A DNA stretch of 64,000 nt from Bacillota bacterium (GTDB lineage: Bacteria; Bacillota; Clostridia; Oscillospirales; Ruminococcaceae): NCBI GenBank assembly GCA_023412215.1, contig JAEYNX010000004.1, positions 31,559 to 95,558 of the forward strand, read 5' to 3'. Shown piece by piece: positions 1-9,324 of the stretch (its first letter is position 1; each line of letters begins with the position of its first letter). Under the pieces are notes generated by a model. It saw only the letters and a program-made list of their open reading frames with translations, was not told the origin of the DNA and did no database searches. Position numbers and translations under genes: made by a program.

Positions 1-167
1 AGAAGCATCACCAGAACAGTAATGCCGTTACACACTGTGCAGATAATCGACCACCAGCGGCTTAGCGCTTCGGGCGACTGACGGGTGAGCGCCGTTAGCA
101 GGACACCGGCTAAGATAAAAAGGATACCTCTGAATAGCGGCATCACAAAAGGCAGGCTTTTTTTCAT
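1..167 (-). CDS. Partial membrane protein, N-terminal part only
   Basis: The minus strand reads MKKSLPFVMPLFRGILFILA from position 167 and continues without a stop past the window edge at base 1, so about 55 N-terminal residues are visible. A short basic N-terminus is followed by a hydrophobic stretch (about residues 6-26) and a second one near the cut end, which suggests a small integral membrane protein. Nothing in the visible part identifies a family. It lies just downstream of the small gene at 201-452 on the same strand. Confidence 0.45.
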   Translation of the reverse strand, partial: MKKSLPFVMPLFRGILFILAGVLLTALTRQSPEALSRWWSIICTVCNGITVLVML

Positions 168-200
168 CAATACACAACCTTTTCCATGTTGTCGGCCGGC

Positions 201-452
201 CTAATCCCGTTTATTAATCAGATACCCCGCCTGATCGAGGTCGTTCTTGTGCACATAAACATAGTAGCACTTGTTCACGGAAAGGTTTAAGCCAAAGCTA
301 CCGTGATGACTGCTGCCGAAGGGCCCGGGGCTGGAGTGGTCCACGATCTTCCAATCATAGCGGATGCCGTTTAAGGCCAGGGTTTGACGCACCCGCGCAA
401 ATTCTTCGAGCGAATTGCCCATATACACCTCTTGACGGTTCCAGAACCACAT
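201..452 (-). CDS. Small protein, possibly DUF2007-like
   Basis: An 83-residue ORF beginning MWFWNRQEVYMGNSLEEFAR. A GGAGGG ribosome-binding site lies about six bases before the ATG, which supports real translation. The layout of a strand (EVYMG), a helix (SLEEFARVRQTLALNGI), a strand with DWKIVDH, and a C-terminal YYVYVHKNDLDQAGYLI resembles the short alpha/beta fold of the DUF2007 putative signal-transducing family, which swaps residues across an 'edit-distance' helix. That match is from memory of the fold pattern only. No function is assigned. It follows glycogen phosphorylase by 40 bases and may be co-transcribed with it. Confidence 0.55.
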   Translation of the reverse strand: MWFWNRQEVYMGNSLEEFARVRQTLALNGIRYDWKIVDHSSPGPFGSSHHGSFGLNLSVNKCYYVYVHKNDLDQAGYLINKRD

Positions 453-492
453 ACCGATCCCTCCTTAATCATTTGCCCGCACGGGGTACTGT

Positions 493-2889
493 TTACAGCC
501 CCCAGATATTCTTTGCGTACTCCTGTATCGAGCGGTCGGCGGAAAACTGCCCCGCGCCCGCGATGTTGTGCAGCGACATGCGCTGCCACTTAAGCGTATC
601 CTTATGACAGGCCGAGGCGTACTGCTGCGCCCTTTGATAATCGTCAAAGTCCTTCAGCACCATATAGGGGTCGCTGTTTTTTAGGGAGCTTGCAATATCC
701 TCGAAGGTGTTGCCGCCAATACCGCGACTGAGCAGGTCTACCGCCTTCTTAACCGCCTCGTTTTGTGTGTAAAGCTCCATCGGGCGGTAACCGGCGGCCT
801 TCGCGGCGTCGGCCTGCTCGGCGGTCATGCCGAAGGTGATGATGTTCTCGTCGCCGCACGCCTCCTTGATCTCGATGTTCGCGCCGTCCAGAGTGCCGAG
901 CGTGATGGCGCCGTTAAGCATCAGCTTCATGTTGCCGGTGCCCGAGGCCTCGGTACCCGCGAGGGATATCTGCTCGGAGATTTCAGAGGCCGGCATCAGG
1001 CGCTCGGAGAGGGTGACGCGGTAGTCCTCCAGGTAAACGATGCGCAGCTTATCCCGTAGCTTCGGGTTCTGCTCAAGCTCCTTACCAAGCGAGCAGATAA
1101 GCCGGATGATCTGTTTGGCGAGGTAGTAGCCGGGCGCCGCCTTTGCGCCGAAGATATAGGTTTTGGGCACGAAGTCCATGCCCGGATTCTCCAGCAGCTG
1201 CTGATACTGGGTAATGATATGCAGCGCGTTTAGGTGCTGGCGCTTGTATTCGTGCAGGCGCTTCACCTGCACGTCAAATATCGAGTCGGGGTTTAGGGTG
1301 ACCCCGGTGGTTTTATAGATGTAGGCGGCAAAGGTCTCTTTATTCTGGCGCTTTACCAAGGCGAGGTTTTTAAGCACCGCCTCGTCGCCCTCAAACCGCC
1401 GAAGGCGCTCGAGCTGCGCGGTATCCTTGATATAGCGCTCGCCGATCAGATCGTTTAACAGCCGGGTGAGCGCGGGGTTAGACTGGTAGAGCCACCTGCG
1501 GGACGCGATGCCGTTGGTGACGTTGCAGAACTTCTCGGGCATGACGGTGTAGAAGTCGTGGAACACGCTGTTTTTAAGAATCTCGGAGTGTATCTTCGAC
1601 ACACCGTTTACCGAGTGCCCCGCACACACCGAAAGGTTCGCCATCTTGACACTGTGGTCGGCCACCACCGCCATACGGGCGATCTTGCCAAGGTCGCCGC
1701 CCGTCTCTTCATAGAGGCTGCGGCAGAAGCGCTCGTTGATCTCGTGCACGATCTGGTAGATGCGCGGCAGGCAGGCTTTAAACAGCTCCTCGTTCCACAC
1801 CTCGAGCGCCTCGCTCATCACGGTGTGGTTGGTGTAGGCGAAGGTGCGGTTGACTAGGCTCCACGATTTCTCCCACGAATAGCCGCACTCATCGAGCAGG
1901 ATACGCATCAGTTCAGGGATGGCGAGCGCAGGGTGGGTATCGTTGATGTGTATCGCCACCTTATCGGGCAGGTTATCGAGCGTACCGTAGGTTTTAAGGT
2001 GCTTGCGGCAGATGTCGGCCACCGAGGCGGCACACATGAAGTACTGCTGCCTTAGGCGCAGCAGCTTGCCCTCGGTGTGGTTATCGTTGGGGTAGAGCAC
2101 CTTGCTGATAACCTCCGCCATCGAGTTCTGCCCCATGGCGCGCAGGTAGTCGCCCTTGTTGAACAGCTCCATGTCAAGGCCGGGGCTGGTCGCCTTCCAC
2201 AGGCGCAGCTTGCTGACCCCCTCGCTGTCAAACCCCGAGAGGTAGATATCAAACGGTACCGCCTTGACGGTGGTGTAGTTGACGTGGTGCACCTCGTGAA
2301 AGCCGTCGTGCCAGTATTCCCTGATCTCGCCGTCAAAATGCACCTCCACGGCCTGGTCGCGGCGGGGCGCCAGCCACACATCGCCGCCGGGCAGCCAGTT
2401 GTCGGGGGTCTCGGTCTGCCAGCCGTCGATGATCTTTTGCTTGAAGATGCCGTATTCGTACAGGATGGAGTACCCCGTGGCGGAATAGTCCTGCGAGGCC
2501 AGTGAGTCTAGAAAGCAGGCGGCAAGGCGGCCTAAGCCCCCATTGCCAAGGCCCGCGTCCGGCTCCAGCTCGTAAAGGTCCTCTAGGTTTACGTTCATTT
2601 CCTGCAATACCTCGGCCGCAATCTCCTGCACCCCGAGGTTGTAGAGGTTGTTTTTCAGCGAACGGCCGATCAAAAACTCCATGCACAGGTAGTACACGCG
2701 CTTTTTGCCGTGGCTGTCGGTCTGCGCGGCGAAGCGGCGGCGCTTTTCCATCAGCGCGTCCTTGAGCACGATACAGAGCGCCTTGTAAAACAGCTCGTTG
2801 GAGGCCTCCTTCGGCTCGGTGGAGAATTCGTTTTGAAGCTTTAACTCTATCAGTGATCTTAACTGTGATTTTGTAAATAACCGTTGCAT
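493..2889 (-). CDS. glgP: Glycogen/starch/alpha-glucan phosphorylase
   Basis: Phosphorolyses alpha-1,4-glucan ends to glucose-1-phosphate, using pyridoxal phosphate, in cytoplasmic glycogen breakdown. About 798 residues, the normal length for bacterial GT35 phosphorylases. Visible hallmarks are GNGGLGRLAACFLDSLAS near residue 110, the IHINDTHPALAIPELMR block, KRLHEYKRQ, and EASGTGNMKLMLNG with the PLP lysine near residue 650. An upstream in-frame GTG at 2904 is possible, but the ATG at 2889 has GAGGG at good spacing and was chosen. A sigma-A promoter at 2956-2985 reads toward it. No other glycogen gene is adjacent. Confidence 0.95.
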   Translation of the reverse strand: MQRLFTKSQLRSLIELKLQNEFSTEPKEASNELFYKALCIVLKDALMEKRRRFAAQTDSHGKKRVYYLCMEFLIGRSLKNNLYNLGVQEIAAEVLQEMNVNLEDLYELEPDAGLGNGGLGRLAACFLDSLASQDYSATGYSILYEYGIFKQKIIDGWQTETPDNWLPGGDVWLAPRRDQAVEVHFDGEIREYWHDGFHEVHHVNYTTVKAVPFDIYLSGFDSEGVSKLRLWKATSPGLDMELFNKGDYLRAMGQNSMAEVISKVLYPNDNHTEGKLLRLRQQYFMCAASVADICRKHLKTYGTLDNLPDKVAIHINDTHPALAIPELMRILLDECGYSWEKSWSLVNRTFAYTNHTVMSEALEVWNEELFKACLPRIYQIVHEINERFCRSLYEETGGDLGKIARMAVVADHSVKMANLSVCAGHSVNGVSKIHSEILKNSVFHDFYTVMPEKFCNVTNGIASRRWLYQSNPALTRLLNDLIGERYIKDTAQLERLRRFEGDEAVLKNLALVKRQNKETFAAYIYKTTGVTLNPDSIFDVQVKRLHEYKRQHLNALHIITQYQQLLENPGMDFVPKTYIFGAKAAPGYYLAKQIIRLICSLGKELEQNPKLRDKLRIVYLEDYRVTLSERLMPASEISEQISLAGTEASGTGNMKLMLNGAITLGTLDGANIEIKEACGDENIITFGMTAEQADAAKAAGYRPMELYTQNEAVKKAVDLLSRGIGGNTFEDIASSLKNSDPYMVLKDFDDYQRAQQYASACHKDTLKWQRMSLHNIAGAGQFSADRSIQEYAKNIWGL

Positions 2890-2955
2890 CCTCTGTGCCC
2901 TCACTTTAACCCAGCGTATATGATTTAATGTGTTTTATTCTTTTAATGATACCTA

Positions 2956-2985
2956 ATTATACTATACATTTGCTGTATTTGGCAA
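2956..2985 (-). promoter_or_regulatory. Sigma-A promoter of glgP
   Basis: On the minus strand TTGCCA (2985-2980), an 18-base spacer and TATAAT (2961-2956) lie about 65 bases before the glgP start. The rest of the 2890-3212 intergenic region is A+T-rich; a TATAAT at 3124-3129 faces zapA but lacks a good -35 box. Confidence 0.7.
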
Positions 2986-3212
2986 ACGAAAGGCCGAGGA
3001 TTTACAAAGATGTTACCCCAGTGATACGCTTTATGCAGGGCAATTATCCAGTCTATAACTGTGTACCAGATAAAATTATTACATTTTGGCATATTAGCTC
3101 TTTTTTAATGTGTAAAGATGCATTATAATATATATTAATTATCGGTATAGGCATGCTTCTGTTCCTCCGTTATCGGCGGGCAAAAGCCGACAGACTGTAA
3201 GGGAGTGTGGGT

Positions 3213-3566
3213 ATGGACATTGTGAATAACGTCAAGATTCGCATTGCCGGCACCGAATACGTGATTTCAACCACCGAAGACCCCGCCTATTTGGCGGAGA
3301 TGGGCGAGTATGTAAGTGATGTTGTGACCGGCCTGATGCAGAAGAACCCGAATCTTTCCGTCACCAAGGCGCTGGTGCTTTGCTGCCTGAACACACAGGA
3401 CGAGCTTAACCAAGCCATCACCAATACCGATAACCTGCGAAACCAGATCAAGGAATATCTGGAGGACGCCGCGCGTTCCCGCGCCGAAGCGGACGAGCTC
3501 CGGCGTGAAAACGCAAGGCTAAGAAACCAGTTGAATAAATATCCGGAGAATCAAAGAAGCTTATGA
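3213..3566 (+). CDS. zapA: Cell division protein ZapA
   Basis: ZapA is a small cytoplasmic protein that bundles FtsZ filaments at the Z ring. The 117-residue product has the family's N-terminal beta region (VKIRIAGTEYVISTTEDPAYLAEMGEYV), a central helix with LSVTKALVLCCLNTQDELNQA, and a C-terminal coiled coil rich in Glu, Arg and Asn. A GTG at 3207 is in frame, but AAGGGAG at 3199-3205 is correctly spaced only for the ATG at 3213. Its stop overlaps the next start in an ATGA junction, so it is translationally coupled to the U32 peptidase, as in many Clostridia. Confidence 0.9.
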   Translation: MDIVNNVKIRIAGTEYVISTTEDPAYLAEMGEYVSDVVTGLMQKNPNLSVTKALVLCCLNTQDELNQAITNTDNLRNQIKEYLEDAARSRAEADELRRENARLRNQLNKYPENQRSL

Positions 3567-5629
3567 GAGATACACCCGAAATACTGGCGCCCGCCGGGGG
3601 GGCAGAAGCCCTCACCGCGGCCATGCTCAGCGGCGCAGACGCCGTTTACCTCGGCGGCAAGGCCTTCAGCGCACGGGGCGGCGCCGAGAATTTTTCAAAC
3701 GAGGAACTGGCAAACGCGGTGGCGCAGTGCCATATCCGAGGCATAAAGCTTTACCTTGCGGTGAATACCATCGTCTTCGACAACGAGCTCGCAGACGCCG
3801 CAGGGCTTATTTCTTATGCGGCAGAAATCGGCGTGGACGCCCTGATTGTACAGGACCTCGGCATCGCCCGCCTTGCAAAGGAGATCTGCCCCACCCTGCC
3901 CCTGCACGCCTCCACCCAGATGTCGGTGCACACGCCCGCGGGCGCGCGCTTTTTATACGCGCAGGGCTTTAAGCGCGTGGTGCTGGCGCGCGAGCTTTCG
4001 CACAGCCAGATTAAGGAGATTACCGCCTCCTGCCCCATCGAAACCGAGGTGTTTGTGCACGGTGCCTTGTGCATGTCGGTCTCGGGCCAGTGCTATATGA
4101 GCGCGATGGCGGGCAGGCGCAGCGGCAACCGCGGGTTGTGCGCGCAGCCCTGCCGCCTGCCGTTCTCGCACAAAAAGGGGGATACGGCCTGCGGGCTTTC
4201 GCTCAAAGACCTGTCGATTGTAAAAGAAATTACCGAGCTAAACAAGCTTGGCGTGACCTCGGTAAAGATAGAAGGGCGCATGAAGCGCCCGGAATATGTG
4301 GCGGCGGCGGTGACCGCCTGCAAAAACGCGCGGGAGGGTATCCTGACGCAGGAGCAGCTTGACAGCCTGCAGGCGGTGTTTTCGCGCAGCGGGTTCACAG
4401 ACGGCTACTACAAGGGCGAGCCGGGGGAATCGATGTTCGGCGTGCGCGGCAAAGAGGATGTGACGGCTGCGGCGGCGGTGCTCAAAGACCTGCAGCGGCT
4501 TTATGCCAAGGAACCGGCGCGTGTGCCGCTTGCCATTACCTACACCCAGCAGCCGGGGCGCTCGGTCTGCTTGGAGTGCGTTGATGCCGACCATAACCGC
4601 GTCGCGGCCTACGGCGACATCCCCGAGCAGGCGGTGAACAAGCCCACCGACACCGAGCGTGCTCGCGCGGCCATTTTAAAGCTGGGCGGCACCCCCTATT
4701 TTGCCGAGACCGTTCACCTTAACATAGACGAAACCCTAATGGTGAGCGTTTCGCAGATCAACGCGCTGCGCCGCCAGTGCACCGAAAAGCTTACCCTGCT
4801 GCGCGGCGAGCCGAGACCGAAGCAGACCTTTGCCCCAAGCCTTGCCGTGGCAAGGCGGCCGGGGGAGATATGCCCCGCCCTGCGCGCGCGTTTTCGCCGC
4901 TTTGAACAGCTTCCGTTAAACAGCTGTAACGAGCTTGAATATATCTATCTGCCTGCGGAAGAGATCCTTAAACATATTGCTGCGCTTGCCCCCGTAAAGG
5001 ACAAGCTGATTGCCGAACTCCCCCGCGCGATGTTCGGGCTGGAGGGGCTGCTGCTCGAGCAACTTAGGCAGCTTTACGCCCTCGGCGTGGACAAGCTCTC
5101 GGCATTAAACCTTGCGGCCGTTGAGATGGGCAGGCAGCCGCAGTTTAAATTGTACGGCGGGTTTGGGCTGAATGTCGCCAACTCCGAGGCACTCGCGGCG
5201 CTTGCGCAGGCGGGCCTGTGCGACACCGAGCTTTCGTTTGAATTAGACCTTGCGCGCGCAAAGGCACTCTCGGGCGCGTTAAAAAGCGGCATTATCGCCT
5301 ACGGCAGGCTTCCGCTCATGCTGACGCGCTGCTGCCCGCTCAAGCACCACACCTCCTGCGCCGCATGCGGCAAGAAGGGCGGGTATATGTTCGACCGGCT
5401 GGGCAACCGCTTCTGGGTAGCGTGCAACGGCTCGGGCAGCGAGGTGTTTAACTGCCACACCCTTTCCCTCGCCGACCGGCTGGAGGAACTTCATGGCCTA
5501 GACTTTTTGACCCTGATGTTCACCACCGAGGACAGCGCCGAAACCGCGGCCGTAATCAGCGGTTACCGCTCGGGCGGCACACCCCCCGAGGAGTTTACGC
5601 GCGGGCTGTATTACCGCGGGGTTTTATAA
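3563..5629 (+). CDS. Peptidase U32 family protein with DUF3656 region
   Basis: A 688-residue U32-family protein. Members include collagenase-like proteases and the tRNA/rRNA hydroxylation factors TrhP and RlhA; the long form with a central DUF3656 region is close to RlhA by architecture. The N-terminal TIM-barrel begins EILAPAGGAEALTAAMLSGA. The U32 signature EVFVHGALCMSVSGQCYMS is near residue 162, and cysteines follow in NRGLCAQPCRLPF, the pattern of an Fe-S or metal site in this family. The C-terminal part adds CCPLKHHTSCAACGKKGG, a further cysteine cluster. Overlaps zapA by four bases. Exact substrate is unknown; hydroxylation of RNA is an inference from the family. Confidence 0.85.
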   Translation: MRDTPEILAPAGGAEALTAAMLSGADAVYLGGKAFSARGGAENFSNEELANAVAQCHIRGIKLYLAVNTIVFDNELADAAGLISYAAEIGVDALIVQDLGIARLAKEICPTLPLHASTQMSVHTPAGARFLYAQGFKRVVLARELSHSQIKEITASCPIETEVFVHGALCMSVSGQCYMSAMAGRRSGNRGLCAQPCRLPFSHKKGDTACGLSLKDLSIVKEITELNKLGVTSVKIEGRMKRPEYVAAAVTACKNAREGILTQEQLDSLQAVFSRSGFTDGYYKGEPGESMFGVRGKEDVTAAAAVLKDLQRLYAKEPARVPLAITYTQQPGRSVCLECVDADHNRVAAYGDIPEQAVNKPTDTERARAAILKLGGTPYFAETVHLNIDETLMVSVSQINALRRQCTEKLTLLRGEPRPKQTFAPSLAVARRPGEICPALRARFRRFEQLPLNSCNELEYIYLPAEEILKHIAALAPVKDKLIAELPRAMFGLEGLLLEQLRQLYALGVDKLSALNLAAVEMGRQPQFKLYGGFGLNVANSEALAALAQAGLCDTELSFELDLARAKALSGALKSGIIAYGRLPLMLTRCCPLKHHTSCAACGKKGGYMFDRLGNRFWVACNGSGSEVFNCHTLSLADRLEELHGLDFLTLMFTTEDSAETAAVISGYRSGGTPPEEFTRGLYYRGVL

Positions 5630-5659
5630 TTAACCAACCTGAGCAGAGGAGAGATGGCG

Positions 5660-6100
5660 ATGAAGTTAATGGTAAAAAAGCTGCGGGAGGGCGCCGTTCT
5701 GCCCAAGAGGGCGACCGCGGGCAGTGCGGGGCACGACCTGTACGCGCTCTTGGATGAGCCGGTTACCATCCGCCCGGGCGGGCTTGTGAAGATTCCCACC
5801 GGCCTTGCCATCGCGCTGCCCTCCCCCGACTGCGCCGCCTTTGTGTACGCGCGCAGCGGCCTTGCCATCAAGTTCGGCATCGCGCCCAGCAACTGCGTGG
5901 GGGTTATAGACAGCGACTACCGCGGCGAGCTGATTGTGGGGCTTACCAACCACAGCGCGCAGCCCTACACCATCCAGAACGGCGAGCGCATCGCGCAGAT
6001 GATCATCGCGCCCGTTATAATGCCCGAGATTGTGGAATGCGAGGCGCTCGACGACACCGAGCGCGGCGAGGGGGGCTTCGGCTCCACCGGTAGGCTGTAA
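5660..6100 (+). CDS. dut: dUTP diphosphatase
   Basis: Hydrolyses dUTP to dUMP and pyrophosphate, keeping uracil out of DNA and feeding thymidylate synthesis. All five trimeric dUTPase motifs are visible in order: AGSAGHDLYA, ARSGLA, NCVGVIDSDYRGEL, NGERIAQMII and the Gly-rich C-terminal arm RGEGGFGSTG. 146 residues is typical. ATG codons occur at 5654 and 5660; GAGGAG at 5646-5651 is spaced for the second, which was chosen. It lies 30 bases after the U32 gene and is probably part of the same transcript. Confidence 0.95.
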   Translation: MKLMVKKLREGAVLPKRATAGSAGHDLYALLDEPVTIRPGGLVKIPTGLAIALPSPDCAAFVYARSGLAIKFGIAPSNCVGVIDSDYRGELIVGLTNHSAQPYTIQNGERIAQMIIAPVIMPEIVECEALDDTERGEGGFGSTGRL

Positions 6101-6141
6101 ACCCCAGGCGACAAGCACCGAGGAAGGGACTGTTTTGTGCC

Positions 6142-6411
6142 ATGAAGTTTAAAAAGACGCTCATTACCCTGCTGCTGTTTGTTTCGGCAATCATCCTAGG
6201 CGAGTTTATCGGACGCATGAGCGGCGACATCTCGGCGCTCAGCTGGCTCAGCTACGCCGTTTCGTTCGGCGTGCCGGTGACGCAGCCCTTTGTGCTCGAC
6301 CTTTCGGTGCTCAAGCTGGCGCTCGGCTTCTATCTGACGATCAATGTCGCGCAGATCATCCTGCTGGTGTTCTCCATCTTTTTATACAAGCCTCTGCTCA
6401 AAAAGCTGTAG
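6142..6411 (+). CDS. DUF4321 family membrane protein
   Basis: An 89-residue protein with two hydrophobic segments: residues about 5-22 (TLITLLLFVSAIILGEFIG) and about 58-82 (LKLALGFYLTINVAQIILLV...). The N-terminal helix, the central loop with FGVPVTQPFVLDLSVLKLALGF, and the position directly before maf match the DUF4321 family of clostridial membrane proteins. The function of the family is unknown. An AGGAAGGGA site lies upstream. Confidence 0.75.
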   Translation: MKFKKTLITLLLFVSAIILGEFIGRMSGDISALSWLSYAVSFGVPVTQPFVLDLSVLKLALGFYLTINVAQIILLVFSIFLYKPLLKKL

Positions 6412-6474
6412 TGGATGGTGCGGCTTTTGAAGCCGTATTGTTTATAGATTCGTTTGGAATGTGAAGGGAAACGT

Positions 6475-7038
6475 ATGGAAGAAAACAGAAGAATCATCTT
6501 AGCATCCGCCTCGCCCAGGCGTGCGGAACTGCTGCAGCACATCACGGAGGATTTTGAGATCATCCCCTCGCAGGAAGAGGAGCTTATCGACGAGGTGCTT
6601 GACCACCACGAACTGGTGATGGAGCTTGCGCGCGTCAAGGCCGTTTCGGTGCTTAAAAAGCACCCCGAAGCGCTCGTGATCGGCAGCGATACCATCGTGG
6701 CGGTGGACAATCTGGTGCTCGGCAAGCCCAAGGACACCGAGGACGCGTTTAACATGCTGCGGCTTCTTTCGGGGCGCAGCCATTATGTGTACACCGGCGT
6801 CTGCCTCGCCAAAAAGGGAAAGCTCGAACAGTTTTACAGCCGCACCGAGGTGTTTTTCGCAAGCCTCACCGACGCGGAGATCCGGCGCTACTTAGCCACC
6901 GGCGAGCCGTTTGACAAAGCGGGCGCCTACGGCATTCAGGGCCGCGCCTCCACCTTCTGCGAGCGCATCGACGGCGATTACTTCACCGTTATGGGCCTGC
7001 CGGTGGCGATGCTTTACAAAAAACTGGAAGAGTTCTAA
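6475..7038 (+). CDS. maf: Maf family nucleoside triphosphate pyrophosphatase
   Basis: Maf proteins hydrolyse dTTP/UTP or modified nucleotides to monophosphates and have been linked to septum control. The product (187 residues from this start) has the signature LASASPRRAELL, the substrate-base region IGSDTIVAVDN, GKPKDTEDAFNMLRLLSGRSH and FDKAGAYGIQGRA. A TTG at 6454 is in frame, but GAAGGGAA at 6463-6470 points to ATG 6475. The gene precedes mreB, the usual order in Firmicutes. Confidence 0.92.
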   Translation: MEENRRIILASASPRRAELLQHITEDFEIIPSQEEELIDEVLDHHELVMELARVKAVSVLKKHPEALVIGSDTIVAVDNLVLGKPKDTEDAFNMLRLLSGRSHYVYTGVCLAKKGKLEQFYSRTEVFFASLTDAEIRRYLATGEPFDKAGAYGIQGRASTFCERIDGDYFTVMGLPVAMLYKKLEEF

Positions 7039-7045
7039 AAAACTA

Positions 7046-7074
7046 TTGAGTTGCTTTCGGTAAAAGGGTATAAT
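7046..7074 (+). promoter_or_regulatory. Sigma-A promoter of the mre operon
   Basis: TTGAGT (7046-7051), a 17-base spacer and a perfect TATAAT (7069-7074) lie about 75 bases before mreB. Confidence 0.75.
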
Positions 7075-7150
7075 AGAGTTTGCAAATTCGCTGTTTTGGG
7101 GGCTGCCCCGCAAAAACGGCTTTGGGATAGCTGAAAGGGGAAGTTTTAAC

Positions 7151-8170
7151 ATGTTTTCAAGAGATATTGGTATAGATCTTGGCACCGCCAACACCCTGGT
7201 ATTTATGAAAGGCCGGGGCATCATCATGCGCGAGCCGTCGGTGGTGGCGGTAGACACCAAGACCGACACCGTAAAGTATGTGGGCACCGAGGCCAAAGAG
7301 GTTATCGGGCGTACCCCCGGCTCCATCGTCGCCATTCGTCCGCTCAAGGACGGCGTTATCGCCGATTTTGATATTACCGCCAGCATGCTGCAGATCTTTA
7401 TTAAAAAGGTATTCGCGGGCAAGTTTCTGGCAAGGCCGCGCGTGATCATCTGCATCCCCTCCGGGGTAACGCCGGTGGAGCGCCGCGCTGTAAAAGAGGC
7501 CGCGCTCAAGGCCGGAGCGCGCCACGTGTATATCGTGGAGGAGCCGATGGCGGCGGCCATTGGCGCAAACCTGCCGGTAGCCGAGGCGACGGGCAGCATG
7601 ATCGTAGATATCGGCGGCGGCACCACCGAGGTTGCGGTGATCTCCCTAGGCGGTATCGTTGCCGCCAAGTCGGTGCGCATCGGCGGCGATGTGCTCGATT
7701 CCTGCATCGTTTCCTATATCAAGAGAAAGTACAACGTGCTCATCGGCGAACGTACCGCCGAGGACATCAAGATACAAATCGGCTCCGCCTACCCCTACGA
7801 GGGGGAGGAGCGCGTGGAGATCAAGGGGCGCAATCTGGTGGACGGCCTGCCCAAGAATATCATCATCTCGCCGGAAGAGGTGCGCGAGTCATTGCACGAG
7901 CCGCTGGAATCGATCGTGGACGCAATTAAAGCGACCCTTGAAAGAACCCCGCCGGAGCTTGCCGCCGATATCATCGACCACGGCATCACGCTTGCGGGCG
8001 GCGGCGCGCTGCTGCGCGGCTTGGACGCGTTGATTAAAAAGGAAACCGGCATGCCTGTGTTTATCGCCGAAAACCCGCTCGACTGCGTGGCGCTCGGCAC
8101 GGGCCGGATACTGGAGGGCACCACGAAGATTAATCAGGTGTTCGGCGACGACGACAAGGCCGTTGGCTGA
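7151..8170 (+). CDS. mreB: Rod shape-determining protein MreB
   Basis: Actin-like ATPase that forms membrane-associated filaments and guides lateral peptidoglycan synthesis. At 339 residues it is full length. The actin-fold motifs are present: phosphate 1 DIGIDLGTANTLVFMKGRG at the N-terminus, phosphate 2 VDIGGGTTEVAVIS near residue 152, and adenosine motif GGGALLRGL near residue 284. GAAAGGGGAAG precedes the ATG. It heads mreBCD-mrdA. In some Clostridia the mreB paralogue next to spoIIID is Mbl; this copy with mreC and mreD is the operon MreB. Confidence 0.95.
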   Translation: MFSRDIGIDLGTANTLVFMKGRGIIMREPSVVAVDTKTDTVKYVGTEAKEVIGRTPGSIVAIRPLKDGVIADFDITASMLQIFIKKVFAGKFLARPRVIICIPSGVTPVERRAVKEAALKAGARHVYIVEEPMAAAIGANLPVAEATGSMIVDIGGGTTEVAVISLGGIVAAKSVRIGGDVLDSCIVSYIKRKYNVLIGERTAEDIKIQIGSAYPYEGEERVEIKGRNLVDGLPKNIIISPEEVRESLHEPLESIVDAIKATLERTPPELAADIIDHGITLAGGGALLRGLDALIKKETGMPVFIAENPLDCVALGTGRILEGTTKINQVFGDDDKAVG

Positions 8171-8217
8171 CGTTCGGTTTTACCGTCTTGCCGTACATAT
8201 CAAAGAGTATTTCAGCA

Positions 8218-8252
8218 GCACGGCGCCGCCTTTGTGCGAGCGGCGTGTTTTG
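8218..8252 (+). terminator. Possible weak terminator or attenuator between mreB and mreC
   Basis: A G+C-rich imperfect hairpin (core GCCGC...GCGGC with flanking CAC/GTG) is followed by TTTT at 8248-8251. The T run is short, so it may only dampen read-through into mreC or be an RNA-stability element. The 139-base spacer has no other recognisable feature. Confidence 0.3.
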
Positions 8253-8309
8253 CCATGACATCCTGCCGCCGCTTATAAACCTCTATTAATCATTGGAGGA
8301 TACACCCCG

Positions 8310-9197
8310 GTGAATGAATTTTTTAAAAGCAAAAAGTTTAAGGTTTTGCTGGGCATTGCTGCGGTATTGTTCGGCTTTATGGTGTATACCGCTATGAACA
8401 GCGGCCTTGGCAACTTCTTTTCAAACTCATTAGGGGCCGCGGTTACCCCCTTTCAAAAGCTTTCGATGCAGATAACTTCCGCCGCGAGCAGCTTTCTCGA
8501 GAAGATTATCTTCGCCGACAAGATTTCTGAGGAAAACGACGCGCTGCGTGACGAGATAAGAAGCCTGCGCGAGCAGATGGTGGAGTTTGAAACCTACAAG
8601 GCCGAAAATGAGCAGTACCGCCAGTTTTTGGATTTAAAGAAGGATAACCCCGACTTTGTTTTTGAGGCGGCCATGGTAATCGGCCGTGACCCGACCGATT
8701 ATTTCTACTCCTTTACCATCGATAAAGGGTCTGTCAACGGCATTGAGCTGTACGACCCGGTCATCACCCCCGACGGTCTGGTGGGCCGCGTTTCGGAGGT
8801 ATCCTACACCGACAGCAAGGTCGTCACCCTGTTAAACCCCGGTATCGACGTGGGCGCTTTTAACGACCGCACGCGTGACACCGGTATTATCGCTGGTGAG
8901 CTTACCCTTGCCAAAGAGAACAAATGCAAGATGTCTTACATATCCCGCGACAGCTCGGCCTCGTCCGGCGACATCCTCACCACCTCGGGTATCGGCGGGA
9001 TGTTCCCCAAGGGGCTGATCATCGGCACCATTTCGGATGTAAAAACCGAGCCGAGCGGCATCTCGCTGTTTGCCGAGATCGTTCCGGCCGCCGACATCGC
9101 CAGGGTGCGCGATGTATTCGTCATCACCTCCTTCCAGGGGCAGAACGGAACCCAGCCCGCGGCGGATGATGAATCCGTCGACGTGGCCACGAAATAA
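8310..9197 (+). CDS. mreC: Rod shape-determining protein MreC
   Basis: MreC links MreB filaments to the periplasmic/extracellular wall-synthesis machinery and activates PBP2-RodA. 295 residues with an N-terminal membrane anchor at about residues 9-27, a coiled coil at about residues 60-105 (SEENDALRDEIRSLREQ...), and the two beta-barrel MreC core from AAMVIGRDPTDYFYSF onward, including the typical GLVGRVSEV and SGIGGMFPKGLIIGTI. The start is GTG, fixed by TGGAGGA at 8294-8300. The last 20 residues are an acidic, low-complexity tail. Confidence 0.93.
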   Translation: MNEFFKSKKFKVLLGIAAVLFGFMVYTAMNSGLGNFFSNSLGAAVTPFQKLSMQITSAASSFLEKIIFADKISEENDALRDEIRSLREQMVEFETYKAENEQYRQFLDLKKDNPDFVFEAAMVIGRDPTDYFYSFTIDKGSVNGIELYDPVITPDGLVGRVSEVSYTDSKVVTLLNPGIDVGAFNDRTRDTGIIAGELTLAKENKCKMSYISRDSSASSGDILTTSGIGGMFPKGLIIGTISDVKTEPSGISLFAEIVPAADIARVRDVFVITSFQGQNGTQPAADDESVDVATK

Positions 9198-9324
9198 CAC
9201 GGACGCTATTCACCGTTTTAGTGAAAGATTCGTATAAGACCGAGCATTCGTCCCGTCACTTCTTTTTCATCATCATTTTTGAACAGGCGCCTTACCCGCA
9301 AGGCAGATTGGAGTTTACAACACT

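Noticed and set aside
3086..3129. zapA promoter with TTGGCA and TATAAT
   Set aside because: The boxes are 32 bases apart, too far for sigma-A; the closer -35 region is only a T run.
6892..7707. A 271-codon minus-strand frame across maf and mreB
   Set aside because: Antisense to two certain genes; composition rich in Ser, Pro and Thr typical of a shadow frame.
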